Shown here piece after piece: positions 29,060 to 37,464 of a stretch of 64,000 nucleotides of DNA (position 1 is its first letter; each line of letters opens with the position of its first letter). The notes beneath the pieces were generated by a model that worked only from the letters and a program-made list of their open reading frames with translations, had not been told where the DNA came from and searched no databases. A program made the position numbers and the translations under genes. This DNA comes from Paenibacillus sp. FSL R5-0623 (GTDB lineage: Bacteria; Bacillota; Bacilli; Paenibacillales; Paenibacillaceae), in contig NZ_CP150233.1 in assembly GCF_037974265.1 (NCBI RefSeq), positions 3,348,001-3,412,000 on the forward strand. Direction: 5' to 3'.

Positions 29060-30841
29060 ATGCGTCATAAATTCTGGATGTTCCGTAAGGTTAATGATAT
29101 TCCTCTCCGATCCAAATTTCTGCTTATTTATGTACTTAGTATTCTCCTTCCTGTAATAACGATTAATATCTTCTTTTATCAACGGACTTCTGCGGATATC
29201 AAAATTAGAGAACAGGAAAATTTGCGTAAATCCATCGACAGGGCTGCGGGGGAACTGCTAGGTATGATTGATGAGAGCGTTGCCCTGAGCCGAATTATTG
29301 CAGCAGATGATTCGCTCTATGAGGCACTGGATCGGACCTATCACTCCCCCGTGGATTATTACAACGTCTACCATGCATTCCTGCGAGATAAATTAACACG
29401 GTACATGTCAGCGAATATTCTGGAGGTGCGTATCTATACGGATAACGATACCATTCAGACGGGCAGTCATTATATTGTAATGAAAGACAAGAATGTACTC
29501 CCTGGATTGAAACAGCTGAAATCCACCAGTGGAGGCATTCTTGTCGTTGATTATATTGAGCCATCCGGATTTAACGCGGGAAGAAGAATCAGTGTGATTG
29601 GCAAAATGGATACCTATACTTCCTATGCCAATTACAACAAGTATTCCAAGATTGATCTGGAACTTAGCCGGGTGTATAGCATTTTAAATCGTGAATCAGA
29701 CAGTCTTCAGCTGCGTCTGGTGGACAGCAACAATCGAACTGTCGTTTCAAGTGGAGAATTCAGCGAAACCGACTTATCCCCCCTTGATAATGAATCAATA
29801 CTCAAGGAATCTGGCAGTTCTGCTTACACGCTCGAAAAATCGTTGGGGAATCTAGCCTACCTAAAGGGTTGGAAATTGATTGGAGTTGCCGATACACGTC
29901 ACCTTGACCATCTGCTGCAAGAAGCCTTTAAGTCAATTCTGGGGTTGCTCGCATTAAGTATCGTGGTCCCCTCTGTATTGATCTATATTATTTTGCGTTC
30001 CTACCACTATCGGATTCGCAAGTTATCCAGACATATGGAGAAGGTTCGTAACGAACGATTCGATCTGATTGAAATTCACGAAGGCCGCGACGAAATTGGC
30101 GGGCTTATTCGTACATTTAACATCATGATTGGTAAAATTCATACGTTGATTAATGACGTATATAAACTGGAAATCCGTCAAAAAGATCTGGAGCTTGATC
30201 AAGTGAGGACTGAATTGTCCATGCTCCAGAGTCAGATGAATCCCCATTTTTTATTTAACACATTGAATGCCTTGCTGGTCGTTAGTACGAAGAATGGATA
30301 TACGGAAGTAATTGAGATTATTAAAAGTCTGTCCAAACTGATGAGACAGTTGCTCAGTCATTCTGACAATCTGATTCCTTTGCAAGAAGAGCTGGAATTT
30401 ACGAATCTTTATCTCCAGATTGAGAAGTTTCGCTTCGGGGAGCTTTTTGATTATACCTTCGAGGTTGATCCTGATGCTGCTTCGTTGCTCATTCCCCGCA
30501 TGAGTATTCAACCGCTCGTCGAAAATGCCTGCAAACACGGCTTGCAGGCGCGAAAAAATGGAAGAGAGATCAAGATAACGGCGAGACGAAACGCTTCCGA
30601 ACTGGTTATTCAGGTGATCGATAATGGAATCGGTATGGATGCAGGGAGACTAACCGAGCTACTGCGAGATATTCGTTCTGAAAGACCCCGGAACGGCGAG
30701 CATGTAGGACTCCGTAATGTCTACCGAAGGTTGGAACTCTTTTATGAAGGAAATGCGATATTTGATCTAAGCAGTGTACCTGGAAAGGAAACCATTGCAG
30801 GGTACCGTATACCGATCTCCAAGCTGGAACAGAGGAAATAG
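29060..30841 (+). CDS. YesM-type sensor histidine kinase
   Basis: A 593-residue kinase from ATG 29060, with AAGGGTG overlapping the preceding stop. Membrane helices lie at about 20-40 and 291-312, flanking an extracytoplasmic sensor domain. A HAMP-like linker follows (RDEIGGLIRTFN), then the His_kinase domain with His396 in SQMNPHFLFNTLN and ATPase boxes PLVENACKHGL and DNGIGM. It senses a sugar at the cell surface and phosphorylates a partner regulator. It is flanked on both sides by regulator genes in the same operon, so it may serve one or both. Confidence 0.9.
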   Translation: MRHKFWMFRKVNDIPLRSKFLLIYVLSILLPVITINIFFYQRTSADIKIREQENLRKSIDRAAGELLGMIDESVALSRIIAADDSLYEALDRTYHSPVDYYNVYHAFLRDKLTRYMSANILEVRIYTDNDTIQTGSHYIVMKDKNVLPGLKQLKSTSGGILVVDYIEPSGFNAGRRISVIGKMDTYTSYANYNKYSKIDLELSRVYSILNRESDSLQLRLVDSNNRTVVSSGEFSETDLSPLDNESILKESGSSAYTLEKSLGNLAYLKGWKLIGVADTRHLDHLLQEAFKSILGLLALSIVVPSVLIYIILRSYHYRIRKLSRHMEKVRNERFDLIEIHEGRDEIGGLIRTFNIMIGKIHTLINDVYKLEIRQKDLELDQVRTELSMLQSQMNPHFLFNTLNALLVVSTKNGYTEVIEIIKSLSKLMRQLLSHSDNLIPLQEELEFTNLYLQIEKFRFGELFDYTFEVDPDAASLLIPRMSIQPLVENACKHGLQARKNGREIKITARRNASELVIQVIDNGIGMDAGRLTELLRDIRSERPRNGEHVGLRNVYRRLELFYEGNAIFDLSSVPGKETIAGYRIPISKLEQRK

Positions 30842-30854
30842 GAGGTAAACTCTC

Positions 30855-32396
30855 ATGTACAAAGTACTGTTAGTCGATGATGAACCGTATGCCATTGAAG
30901 GGTTACAGCTTCTGATCAACTGGGAAAAGTATGGTTTTGAAATCAGAGGCGTGTGCGCCAACGGTGAGGAAGCCATTCGGATGATGGAACAAGATCAGCC
31001 TGATCTCGTGGTGACAGACATCCGTATGCCTGTGATGAATGGGCTGGAACTTGTAGAAGAAGCACGGCGATTGGAACATGAGTCTGTGCTGTTTGTCATC
31101 ACGAGTGGATACAGTGACTTTAATTATGCCAGACAAGCTATTCGACTAGGTGTCTCCAACTATTTAACCAAACCGGTTGACAGTACAGAAGCAGAGGATA
31201 TGTTGGTCCGTCTCCGTATGCAATTGCAGGAACGTGAAAACCAGGAGCGTATAAGGGAACATGGAAACGAGCAAAGGATCAAAGCGTTTTTGTCTGCACT
31301 GATTAAGGATAAGCAAAATATATCGGAGCAGGAGATGTCAGATATCCTTCCTCGTTTAAACAAGTCACATTGGGCTTACCTGCGGATAGCCTTTCAGGGA
31401 GATATTCAGGAAGCCTGTTCAGTAGCCGAACAAACGGCTGAAGAAACAACCTGCTGTTATGTGATAGACAGAACAAGAGACTCATTGGGACTTGTATGGG
31501 GGGAGGAAACGAATAATAGAAATGAGACATTTGAAGCAATTAAAGCTTTTACCCAGCGTTTGATGAACAACATGCAACATAACGGCTGCGAAGATATTCA
31601 TATCGCGGTTGGATTAACGGTCAACAAACTGGAGCATTTATCTGAATCCTTCCGCTCCGCTCAGGAAGTTGGGCGTTATTTGTTTTTTAATCAAGAGCGT
31701 CTTTTGTTTGCCGAAGATATTCAGCTGGAGAATTGGCAGTTTGATCCGGAAACGCTGTCAGAGGTGGACCACATTTGCGATCTGCTTGAAAACGGTTCTG
31801 TGGAGGAACTCTCGTCTGCGATTTGGAGTGCTTTTGAACTGTTTGTACAGATGAAGGCTGCGCCAGAGATTGTACATATTTTCTCTACCCATATTATATT
31901 CCGCGGACTGTCCCTGTGTAGAGAATTAGGAGGAGAACCTAATTCTCTAATGAATGAATTTGCGAGCGGAATTCTGGAGAAGGGCCATCGAAATATAGAA
32001 GAGGTTGCTAACAATCTGGAACAGTTCTGTTTGCAATGCAAGTCAGAACTGGCAATTTTCCGGGAGAGGCAATTGGGTGGCATCCAGGCGACGGTTGCTG
32101 AATATGTGCAGATGCATTACAGAGAGACATTTACGATCCAGGAGCTCGCAGAACGATTCTACGTGAATCCTGTCCATTTAGGGCAATCCTTTTTGCGAAA
32201 GTATGGTAAGGGTGTAATTGAGGTAGTACATGATCTAAGAATGGAAGAAGCGAAGCGTCTGCTCCAGCAGACGAATCAAACATCAAGTGCGATTGCGGAG
32301 CAAGTTGGGTACCGCAGTTACCAGCATTTTCTCAGACACTTCGAAAAACGAACAGCAATGAAACCAGTAGAATACAGGCAAAAGTATGCGAATTGA
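30855..32396 (+). CDS. YesN-type response regulator, REC plus AraC domain (second of two)
   Basis: A 513-residue regulator 13 bases after the kinase gene. Receiver domain with Asp55 in VVTDIRMP and the Lys in LTKPV; a middle region of about 270 residues typical of full-length YesN; and a C-terminal AraC domain (FTIQELAERFYVNPVHLGQSFL; SSAIAEQVGYRSYQHFLRHF). It shares the operon with the shorter regulator at 27940, giving two regulators for one kinase. It precedes the binding-protein gene at 32536 and probably controls it. No terminator with a T tract separates them. Confidence 0.88.
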   Translation: MYKVLLVDDEPYAIEGLQLLINWEKYGFEIRGVCANGEEAIRMMEQDQPDLVVTDIRMPVMNGLELVEEARRLEHESVLFVITSGYSDFNYARQAIRLGVSNYLTKPVDSTEAEDMLVRLRMQLQERENQERIREHGNEQRIKAFLSALIKDKQNISEQEMSDILPRLNKSHWAYLRIAFQGDIQEACSVAEQTAEETTCCYVIDRTRDSLGLVWGEETNNRNETFEAIKAFTQRLMNNMQHNGCEDIHIAVGLTVNKLEHLSESFRSAQEVGRYLFFNQERLLFAEDIQLENWQFDPETLSEVDHICDLLENGSVEELSSAIWSAFELFVQMKAAPEIVHIFSTHIIFRGLSLCRELGGEPNSLMNEFASGILEKGHRNIEEVANNLEQFCLQCKSELAIFRERQLGGIQATVAEYVQMHYRETFTIQELAERFYVNPVHLGQSFLRKYGKGVIEVVHDLRMEEAKRLLQQTNQTSSAIAEQVGYRSYQHFLRHFEKRTAMKPVEYRQKYAN

Positions 32397-32428
32397 TCCT
32401 TGAAAAAGAAGAACCCCTCCTGAATAAG

Positions 32429-32456
32429 ACCTACAATTACAGGGGGGTAGACCTTA
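32429..32456 (+). promoter_or_regulatory. 22-bp spaced direct repeat upstream of the xylan transporter
   Basis: ACCTACAATTACAGGGG at 32429 resembles the half-site ACCTATAATTTGTCGGG at 27672 (about 12 of 17), and a second ACCT begins exactly 22 bases later at 32451. The preceding CCCCTCCTG can also pair with CAGGGGGG, so the stretch may fold as RNA. Operator function is inferred from spacing and similarity. Confidence 0.45.
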
Positions 32457-32535
32457 AATGTATATATTTTGTAACCGCATACATTTCTTCATACTAAAAA
32501 CAGTAAGACATACCACTTCCAAGGAGGGCAAGTAC

Positions 32536-34191
32536 ATGGGGGGACTTAAGAAAAAGAAGCTTTGGGGTTCCGTATCACTCGTTCTGGCTTTGAGTTTGGC
32601 ACTTGCAGGATGCAGCGGTGACAATGAGAAAGTGACTACAAAGGATGGGAAAGAGGTACTGAACATCACGGCCTTTATCGGAACGCCAAATCAGGCGCCA
32701 GCTAAAGATAACCGAATCTACAAGAAGATCCAGGATGAACTCGGCGTTAATCTTGAGATGGAGTTTCTAGTAGGTGATCTTCAACAGAAGCTCGGCGTTA
32801 TGATTGCCGGTGGCGATTTCCCGGACTTGATCACAGCAGATACCAAATTGGTCTCAGCCGGTGCGGTTATCCCGCTCGAAGATCTCATTGAAGAGCATGC
32901 ACCCAATCTGAAGAAACATTTCGGTAAAGACTGGAACCGGATGAAAGATTCCAGTGACGGACATATTTACTGGTTGCCTAACTATGGAGTGTATACAGGG
33001 GAGTTCATTAGTAACTATTATTCTGGTCCTGCATTCTGGATTCAAAAGTCCATACTGAAGGATGCCGGGTACCCGACTCCTAAAACGTTGGATGATTTCA
33101 CTAAGTTGATCCGTGATTATGCAGCCAAGAATCCAACGATTGATGGTCAACCAACGATTGGTTTCACTACATTGGCTTCAGACTGGCGGACGTTCCCTTT
33201 GCTTAACCCACCTGAACATCTTACGGGTCACCCTAATGACGGGGGCGTAGTCGTAGATGATAGTGGAGTGGCAACCGTTTTTGCCGACAAAGATATCTCC
33301 AAACGGTATTATAAAGAACTAAACAATTTGTACAATGAGGGATTGCTGGATAAAGAAGCCTTTGTTCAGAACTATGATCAATATCTGGCCAAAATTTCTT
33401 CGGGACGTGTGCTTAGTATGTTCGACCAGCACTGGAATTTCCAAGCCGGCGAAGATCCACTTGTCGCACAGGGGAAAATTGGCCAGACATACGTAGGCTT
33501 CCCGCTTGTCTATGATACAAGTATCACAGATCATTATCTGGATCGTCCGGTCATTAACTTGAACAATGGTTTTGGTATCAGTAAAGATGCCGAAGACCCT
33601 GTCGCACTCATCAAATTCCTCGATAAGCTTATGGACGAGAAGTACCAGAAACTCTTGTCATGGGGTGAAGAGGGTGTAGACTATCAGGTGAATGAAGAGG
33701 GAAGATTCTATCGTACACCAGAGCAACGGAAAGAGCAGGATGATCCGGCATGGAGATTGATTAACAAAGCAGAAGGTTTCTACGCTGCTGCACCGAAGCT
33801 CGAAGGAACATTTGAAGATGGCAATGCAATTGGAGCGATCAATCAACCTGAGGAATTCTATGACAACCTCAAACCGGAAGATAAAGAACTTCTGGATGCA
33901 TATGGCTTCAAAACGTGGAGTGACTTCTTCTCTCCTGCACCAGAGAATCCAGTGTACTATCCAGCATGGCAGGTCGATCTGAAAGAAGGCTCTGATGCTG
34001 CGGTAGCGAACAAACAAATGACAGACACTTCATTGAAATTCTTGCCTAAAGCGATCATGTCAAAACCGGATGAATTCGATAACATTTGGACTGAATATGT
34101 AGACGCTTACAAGAAAATCGATGTCAAATCCTATGAAGACCGGATTAATGAACAACTGAAATGGAGAATCGAGAACTGGTCTGTTAAATAA
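32536..34191 (+). CDS. extracellular solute-binding lipoprotein, probably for xylo-oligosaccharides
   Basis: A 551-residue lipoprotein; ATG 32536 lies 5 bases after AAGGAGGGCAAG, and the signal ends in LALAGC. The body resembles LplA/YtcQ-type family 1 binding proteins (FPDLITAD, GHPNDGG, YPAWQVDLKEGSD). It precedes two permeases and follows the kinase-regulator set, the same arrangement as the aldouronate/xylo-oligosaccharide uptake systems described in Paenibacillus. With the GH11, GH8 and esterase genes nearby, decorated xylo-oligosaccharides are the likely ligand. It resembles the two tandem binding proteins at 51275 and 52979. Confidence 0.85.
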   Translation: MGGLKKKKLWGSVSLVLALSLALAGCSGDNEKVTTKDGKEVLNITAFIGTPNQAPAKDNRIYKKIQDELGVNLEMEFLVGDLQQKLGVMIAGGDFPDLITADTKLVSAGAVIPLEDLIEEHAPNLKKHFGKDWNRMKDSSDGHIYWLPNYGVYTGEFISNYYSGPAFWIQKSILKDAGYPTPKTLDDFTKLIRDYAAKNPTIDGQPTIGFTTLASDWRTFPLLNPPEHLTGHPNDGGVVVDDSGVATVFADKDISKRYYKELNNLYNEGLLDKEAFVQNYDQYLAKISSGRVLSMFDQHWNFQAGEDPLVAQGKIGQTYVGFPLVYDTSITDHYLDRPVINLNNGFGISKDAEDPVALIKFLDKLMDEKYQKLLSWGEEGVDYQVNEEGRFYRTPEQRKEQDDPAWRLINKAEGFYAAAPKLEGTFEDGNAIGAINQPEEFYDNLKPEDKELLDAYGFKTWSDFFSPAPENPVYYPAWQVDLKEGSDAAVANKQMTDTSLKFLPKAIMSKPDEFDNIWTEYVDAYKKIDVKSYEDRINEQLKWRIENWSVK

Positions 34192-34210
34192 AAAAATGCG
34201 GCAATGATTC

Positions 34211-34259
34211 TCTCGGAAGGTATCAACCAAAGGATTACTCAGGCGAGTGCCTTCCGAGA
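34211..34259 (+). promoter_or_regulatory. perfect hairpin between binding protein and permease genes
   Basis: TCTCGGAAGG pairs perfectly with CCTTCCGAGA over 10 bp around a 29-base loop, without a T tract. In transporter operons such hairpins often protect the upstream mRNA and raise binding protein above permease levels. An analogous hairpin occurs at 54684. Confidence 0.6.
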
Positions 34260-34301
34260 CATCATGTTAAAGTCGCTGCAAGCCAATAGGAGGAGTGAAA
34301 G

Positions 34302-35267
34302 ATGGCGAACACGCCTGGAGCCATACCAGAGCAAACCACCCGTACAGTCGTTCCAAAAGCACCACTGTTAAAACGATTGCGCGGACAAAGACAACTCATG
34401 TTCATGTCATTGCCCATCGTTGCGTACATTCTTGTATTCTCGTATTATCCCATTTGGGGCTGGGTTATGGCCTTTCAGAATTACAGTCCTGCGAAGAGTT
34501 TCACGCAGCAGGAATGGGTCGGGCTCAAACACTTTAAGTTTTTGCTAACAGACGATGCATTTCTTAACGTGCTTCGTAATACCATTGCGATGAGCGTCAT
34601 CAATATGGTGCTCGGATTTGCGACAGCCATTATATTTGCCATTTTACTTAATGAGATCAAACATAAGTTTTATAAACGAACCATTCAAACAATTTCGTAT
34701 TTACCTCACTTTCTCTCATGGATTATTGTGACAGGTATCGTTGCAAGTTCACTATCTGTTGATGGTGGGATTGTGAATGTGGTGCTCATGAAGCTGCATA
34801 TCATTCAAGAACCTATCATGTGGCTTAGCGTTCCGGAATACTTCTGGGGCATTGTAGGCGCATCCCATGTATGGAAAGAAGTTGGCTGGAATGCCATTAT
34901 TTATTTGGCGGCCATCACGTCTATCGATCCTTCCCTCTATGAAGCGGCAGAGATTGATGGTGCGAACCGATATAAGAAAATGCTGTATGTGACCTTACCC
35001 GGAATCAAATCCATTGTTATCATTTTGCTGATCATGAATATGGGCTGGATTTTGGAAGCTGGATTCGAGGTTCAGTATCTGTTAGGTAATGGTGTGGTTG
35101 TCGACTGGTCACAGACGATAGATATATTTGTCCTGAAATACGGACTACAGATCGGGAATTATTCTTTGGCTACTGCGGCAGGTATCTTCAAAACAGTAGT
35201 AAGTATTACGCTGATCTTTGCGGCGAATTCAATTTCCAAACGGCTCGGGGAAGACCGATTAATATAA
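34302..35267 (+). CDS. oligosaccharide ABC transporter permease, LplB type
   Basis: A 321-residue permease with AGGAGGAG ahead of ATG 34302. Six hydrophobic segments start at QLMFMSLPIVAYILVFSYYP, and the EAA loop reads YEAAEIDGANRYKKMLYVTL. It is more similar to the permease at 54763 (FQNYSPAKSFTQQEWVG against FQNFKPARSFSDQQWVG) than to those at 9449 and 17646, so the window holds two LplB subgroups. Its partner permease begins 12 bases after its stop. Confidence 0.88.
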   Translation: MANTPGAIPEQTTRTVVPKAPLLKRLRGQRQLMFMSLPIVAYILVFSYYPIWGWVMAFQNYSPAKSFTQQEWVGLKHFKFLLTDDAFLNVLRNTIAMSVINMVLGFATAIIFAILLNEIKHKFYKRTIQTISYLPHFLSWIIVTGIVASSLSVDGGIVNVVLMKLHIIQEPIMWLSVPEYFWGIVGASHVWKEVGWNAIIYLAAITSIDPSLYEAAEIDGANRYKKMLYVTLPGIKSIVIILLIMNMGWILEAGFEVQYLLGNGVVVDWSQTIDIFVLKYGLQIGNYSLATAAGIFKTVVSITLIFAANSISKRLGEDRLI

Positions 35268-35279
35268 GGGGGACTAGAG

Positions 35280-36182
35280 ATGGGAATCAATAAATCTCGG
35301 CTTGAACCGATTGTCTTCCATACGTTAAATGGTATACTAATGATCGCAATCGCGATTGTTACCCTGTATCCGTTTGTGAATACACTCGCCGTATCATTCA
35401 ATGCCGGTAATGACACCATCCGAGGTGGGATTTATCTATGGCCTCGGGTATGGACAGATCAAAACTACAGAGCAGTATTTGCAGGAGGGACCATCTTCAG
35501 CGCCTTTGGTATATCTGTGGCGAGAACGGTTTTGGGGACAGTTTTAAGTCTATTCTTAACCTCCATGCTGGCTTACACACTAAGCCGAAAAGATTATATA
35601 TTACGAAAGCCCATTACCATTACAGTTGTTCTTACGATGTATTTTAGTGCAGGACTTATTCCAACTTACTTCCTAATGAAAGATTTGCATTTGTTAAACA
35701 ACTTCCTGGTGTACATTATTCCTGGGCTGATCAGTGCCTTTAATATGATTGTTATTCGAACCTATATCCAGACACTACCGGAGGGATTAATCGAATCCGC
35801 CAAAATTGATGGTGCTGGAGATTTCAGAACATTCATTTCCATTATTCTACCGCTGTGCCAACCGGTTCTCGCTACTGTTGCACTGTTTATTGCAGTCGGT
35901 CAATGGAATTCTTGGTTTGATACGTTTCTGTATGCATCTTCCAAACAAAACCTGAGCACGCTGCAATATGAGTTGATGAAGCTATTATCATCTTCTATGA
36001 ATTCCAACAGCAGTGCAGCCGTTGCCAATGGCGCAGATCTTGGCGCTGCGCGTAACATGGTCACACCTGTATCTATTCGGGCAGCGATTACGATTGTTGC
36101 CGCATTACCCATCTTAGTCGTATATCCATTTTTGCAGAAGTATTTCGTTCATGGCTTGCAGCTTGGAGGGGTAAAAGAGTAA
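35280..36182 (+). CDS. carbohydrate ABC transporter permease, YtcP type
   Basis: A 300-residue permease behind AAGGGGGAC. It has six hydrophobic stretches and the EAA loop IESAKIDGAGDFRTFISIIL. The C-terminal YPFLQKYFVHGLQLGGVKE is the usual YtcP ending. A Ser/Asn/Ala-rich stretch (SSSMNSNSSAAVANGAD) sits before the last helix, also seen in the paralogue at 55750. It closes the xylan transporter operon, and a strong terminator follows. Confidence 0.88.
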   Translation: MGINKSRLEPIVFHTLNGILMIAIAIVTLYPFVNTLAVSFNAGNDTIRGGIYLWPRVWTDQNYRAVFAGGTIFSAFGISVARTVLGTVLSLFLTSMLAYTLSRKDYILRKPITITVVLTMYFSAGLIPTYFLMKDLHLLNNFLVYIIPGLISAFNMIVIRTYIQTLPEGLIESAKIDGAGDFRTFISIILPLCQPVLATVALFIAVGQWNSWFDTFLYASSKQNLSTLQYELMKLLSSSMNSNSSAAVANGADLGAARNMVTPVSIRAAITIVAALPILVVYPFLQKYFVHGLQLGGVKE

Positions 36183-36208
36183 ACTTAATGCAGTTCCAGA
36201 TAACCGAT

Positions 36209-36238
36209 CAAAAACGGTCACCTAGTGACCGTTTTTTT
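36209..36238 (+). terminator. rho-independent terminator of the xylan transporter operon
   Basis: AAAAACGGTCAC pairs with GTGACCGTTTTT around a CTA loop and runs into T7, 27 bases after the permease stop. Confidence 0.93.
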
Positions 36239-36304
36239 ATGTTTTTTTAACGATGGGCCGTAGTATGTCAATTGCACACGAATCTAATTTATTCAATAAT
36301 GTTG

Positions 36305-36332
36305 TTGACAATTAAATTAAAGTTACTATAAT
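36305..36332 (+). promoter_or_regulatory. sigma-A promoter of the response regulator-CheC-GGDEF operon
   Basis: TTGACA at 36305-36310 and TATAAT at 36327-36332 are both perfect consensus boxes with a 16-base spacer. Transcription would start near 36339, leaving a leader of about 125 bases that includes a GC-rich patch at 36375-36390. I recognise no riboswitch there. Confidence 0.8.
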
Positions 36333-36464
36333 TTATATTTACTTGATTCACCAGTCAGTCTCTTTTCAGGGTGCCACTGCGCGCGTAAGCCCTATATCAA
36401 GAACTGTCCACAGCGCCTAACCATCCCGAGCTCTTACCATTTTATCAAGGAGACTGAAGAGAAA

Positions 36465-36839
36465 ATGAAAGTATTAATTGTAGAAGACTCCATTTTCGTA
36501 CAAAAATTGCTTACAAAGCTGATTGTTGATCATATTCCAGCATGCGAGATTCAGATTGCTAACAATGGAGAGCAAGGATACAACCTATTTAAGGAATTTC
36601 AACCTGATTTTATAACCACCGACCTGCTGATGCCTGGTTTGAACGGACAAGAAATGCTTCGTATGATTCGAGAAACGGATAGCAATGTCAAAATTATTAT
36701 CTTATCTGCAGATATTCAGAAGACAACTAGAGATGAAGTTGAAATGTTAGGCATTTCTGGTTTTTTGAATAAACCGTTAACCGCAGAGAAGGCAACGACC
36801 ATGATTCAACTGATTCAGGCGGCCTATCATGCTGAATGA
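36465..36839 (+). CDS. stand-alone CheY-like response regulator
   Basis: A 124-residue single-domain receiver. The acidic pocket is VEDS, the phospho-acceptor Asp53 is in TTDLLMPG, and the conserved Thr/Ser and Lys positions are present (ILSAD, NKPL). No output domain. AAGGAG lies upstream of the ATG. Its 3' end overlaps the CheC-like gene by 11 bases, so the two are translated together. A free receiver next to a CheC phosphatase suggests that CheC dephosphorylates this protein. The kinase that phosphorylates it is not encoded nearby. Confidence 0.9.
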   Translation: MKVLIVEDSIFVQKLLTKLIVDHIPACEIQIANNGEQGYNLFKEFQPDFITTDLLMPGLNGQEMLRMIRETDSNVKIIILSADIQKTTRDEVEMLGISGFLNKPLTAEKATTMIQLIQAAYHAE

Positions 36840-37464
36840 TTTACAGAAGGATTTGCTTACTGAACTAGTAAACGTTTACGTGGGACAAGCGGCTAACATG
36901 TTGTCAGAGATTGTAGACAAGCGTATCGTTTTGAATATTCCGGAAGTGGAACTAATCTCCATATCCGATGTTGATCCTGGAGATCGAAGATACAACATTT
37001 TCTTCAGTGAAGGTCACCTGTTTAGGTCATCCTTACAGTTTGGATACGAATTTCAGGGAAAAGCATTTCTGATGTTTCCTGTTGAGCAGGCTAAAGTATT
37101 GGCAAACATCTGTCTTGGAGAACTGGGTGAGAGCGTTATACCGAACGATCCGAACCTGATGGATACGGATTTGGACGTTTTGAAGGAAGTTAGCAATGTC
37201 TTACTTAATGCCATTATTGGAGAATTCGGTAATTTCCTGGAGATCAAACTGGAATACGTCCTGCCTGATATTGAACTGATCTATGTCACCAATTCCGATC
37301 AACAAATATTGCTTCAGAATGAAGTCTATGTCCTGGTTTTACATACCTCGTTTTTACTTGCCGATACGGATGTGACAGGGATCATTGTCATAGCATTAAG
37401 TATGAACTCCATATCAAGCCTGCTGGCCAAAATGGACGCTTTGTTGGAGGCGGACAATGGATAA
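36829..37464 (+). CDS. CheC-like phosphatase with two active sites
   Basis: A 211-residue CheC/CheX-family protein. Both signature motifs E-X2-N-X22-P are intact: Glu12, Asn15, Pro38 in the first, and Glu120, Asn123, Pro146 in the second. The same two-site layout occurs in Bacillus CheC, which removes phosphate from CheY. It overlaps the receiver gene upstream by 11 bases and the GGDEF gene downstream by 8. No chemotaxis genes are nearby, so the pair probably acts in signalling outside the main chemotaxis operon. Confidence 0.87.
   Translation: MLNDLQKDLLTELVNVYVGQAANMLSEIVDKRIVLNIPEVELISISDVDPGDRRYNIFFSEGHLFRSSLQFGYEFQGKAFLMFPVEQAKVLANICLGELGESVIPNDPNLMDTDLDVLKEVSNVLLNAIIGEFGNFLEIKLEYVLPDIELIYVTNSDQQILLQNEVYVLVLHTSFLLADTDVTGIIVIALSMNSISSLLAKMDALLEADNG

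Noticed and set aside
36365..36420. Possible c-di-GMP riboswitch in the leader of the GGDEF operon
   Set aside because: The GC-rich patch drew attention because of the cyclase downstream, but I could not find the conserved GEMM receptor elements or a convincing expression platform.
36868..36881. cre-like AGTAAACGTTTACG
   Set aside because: It lies inside the CheC-like coding sequence and matches only 12 of 14 positions; internal sites of this quality are expected by chance.
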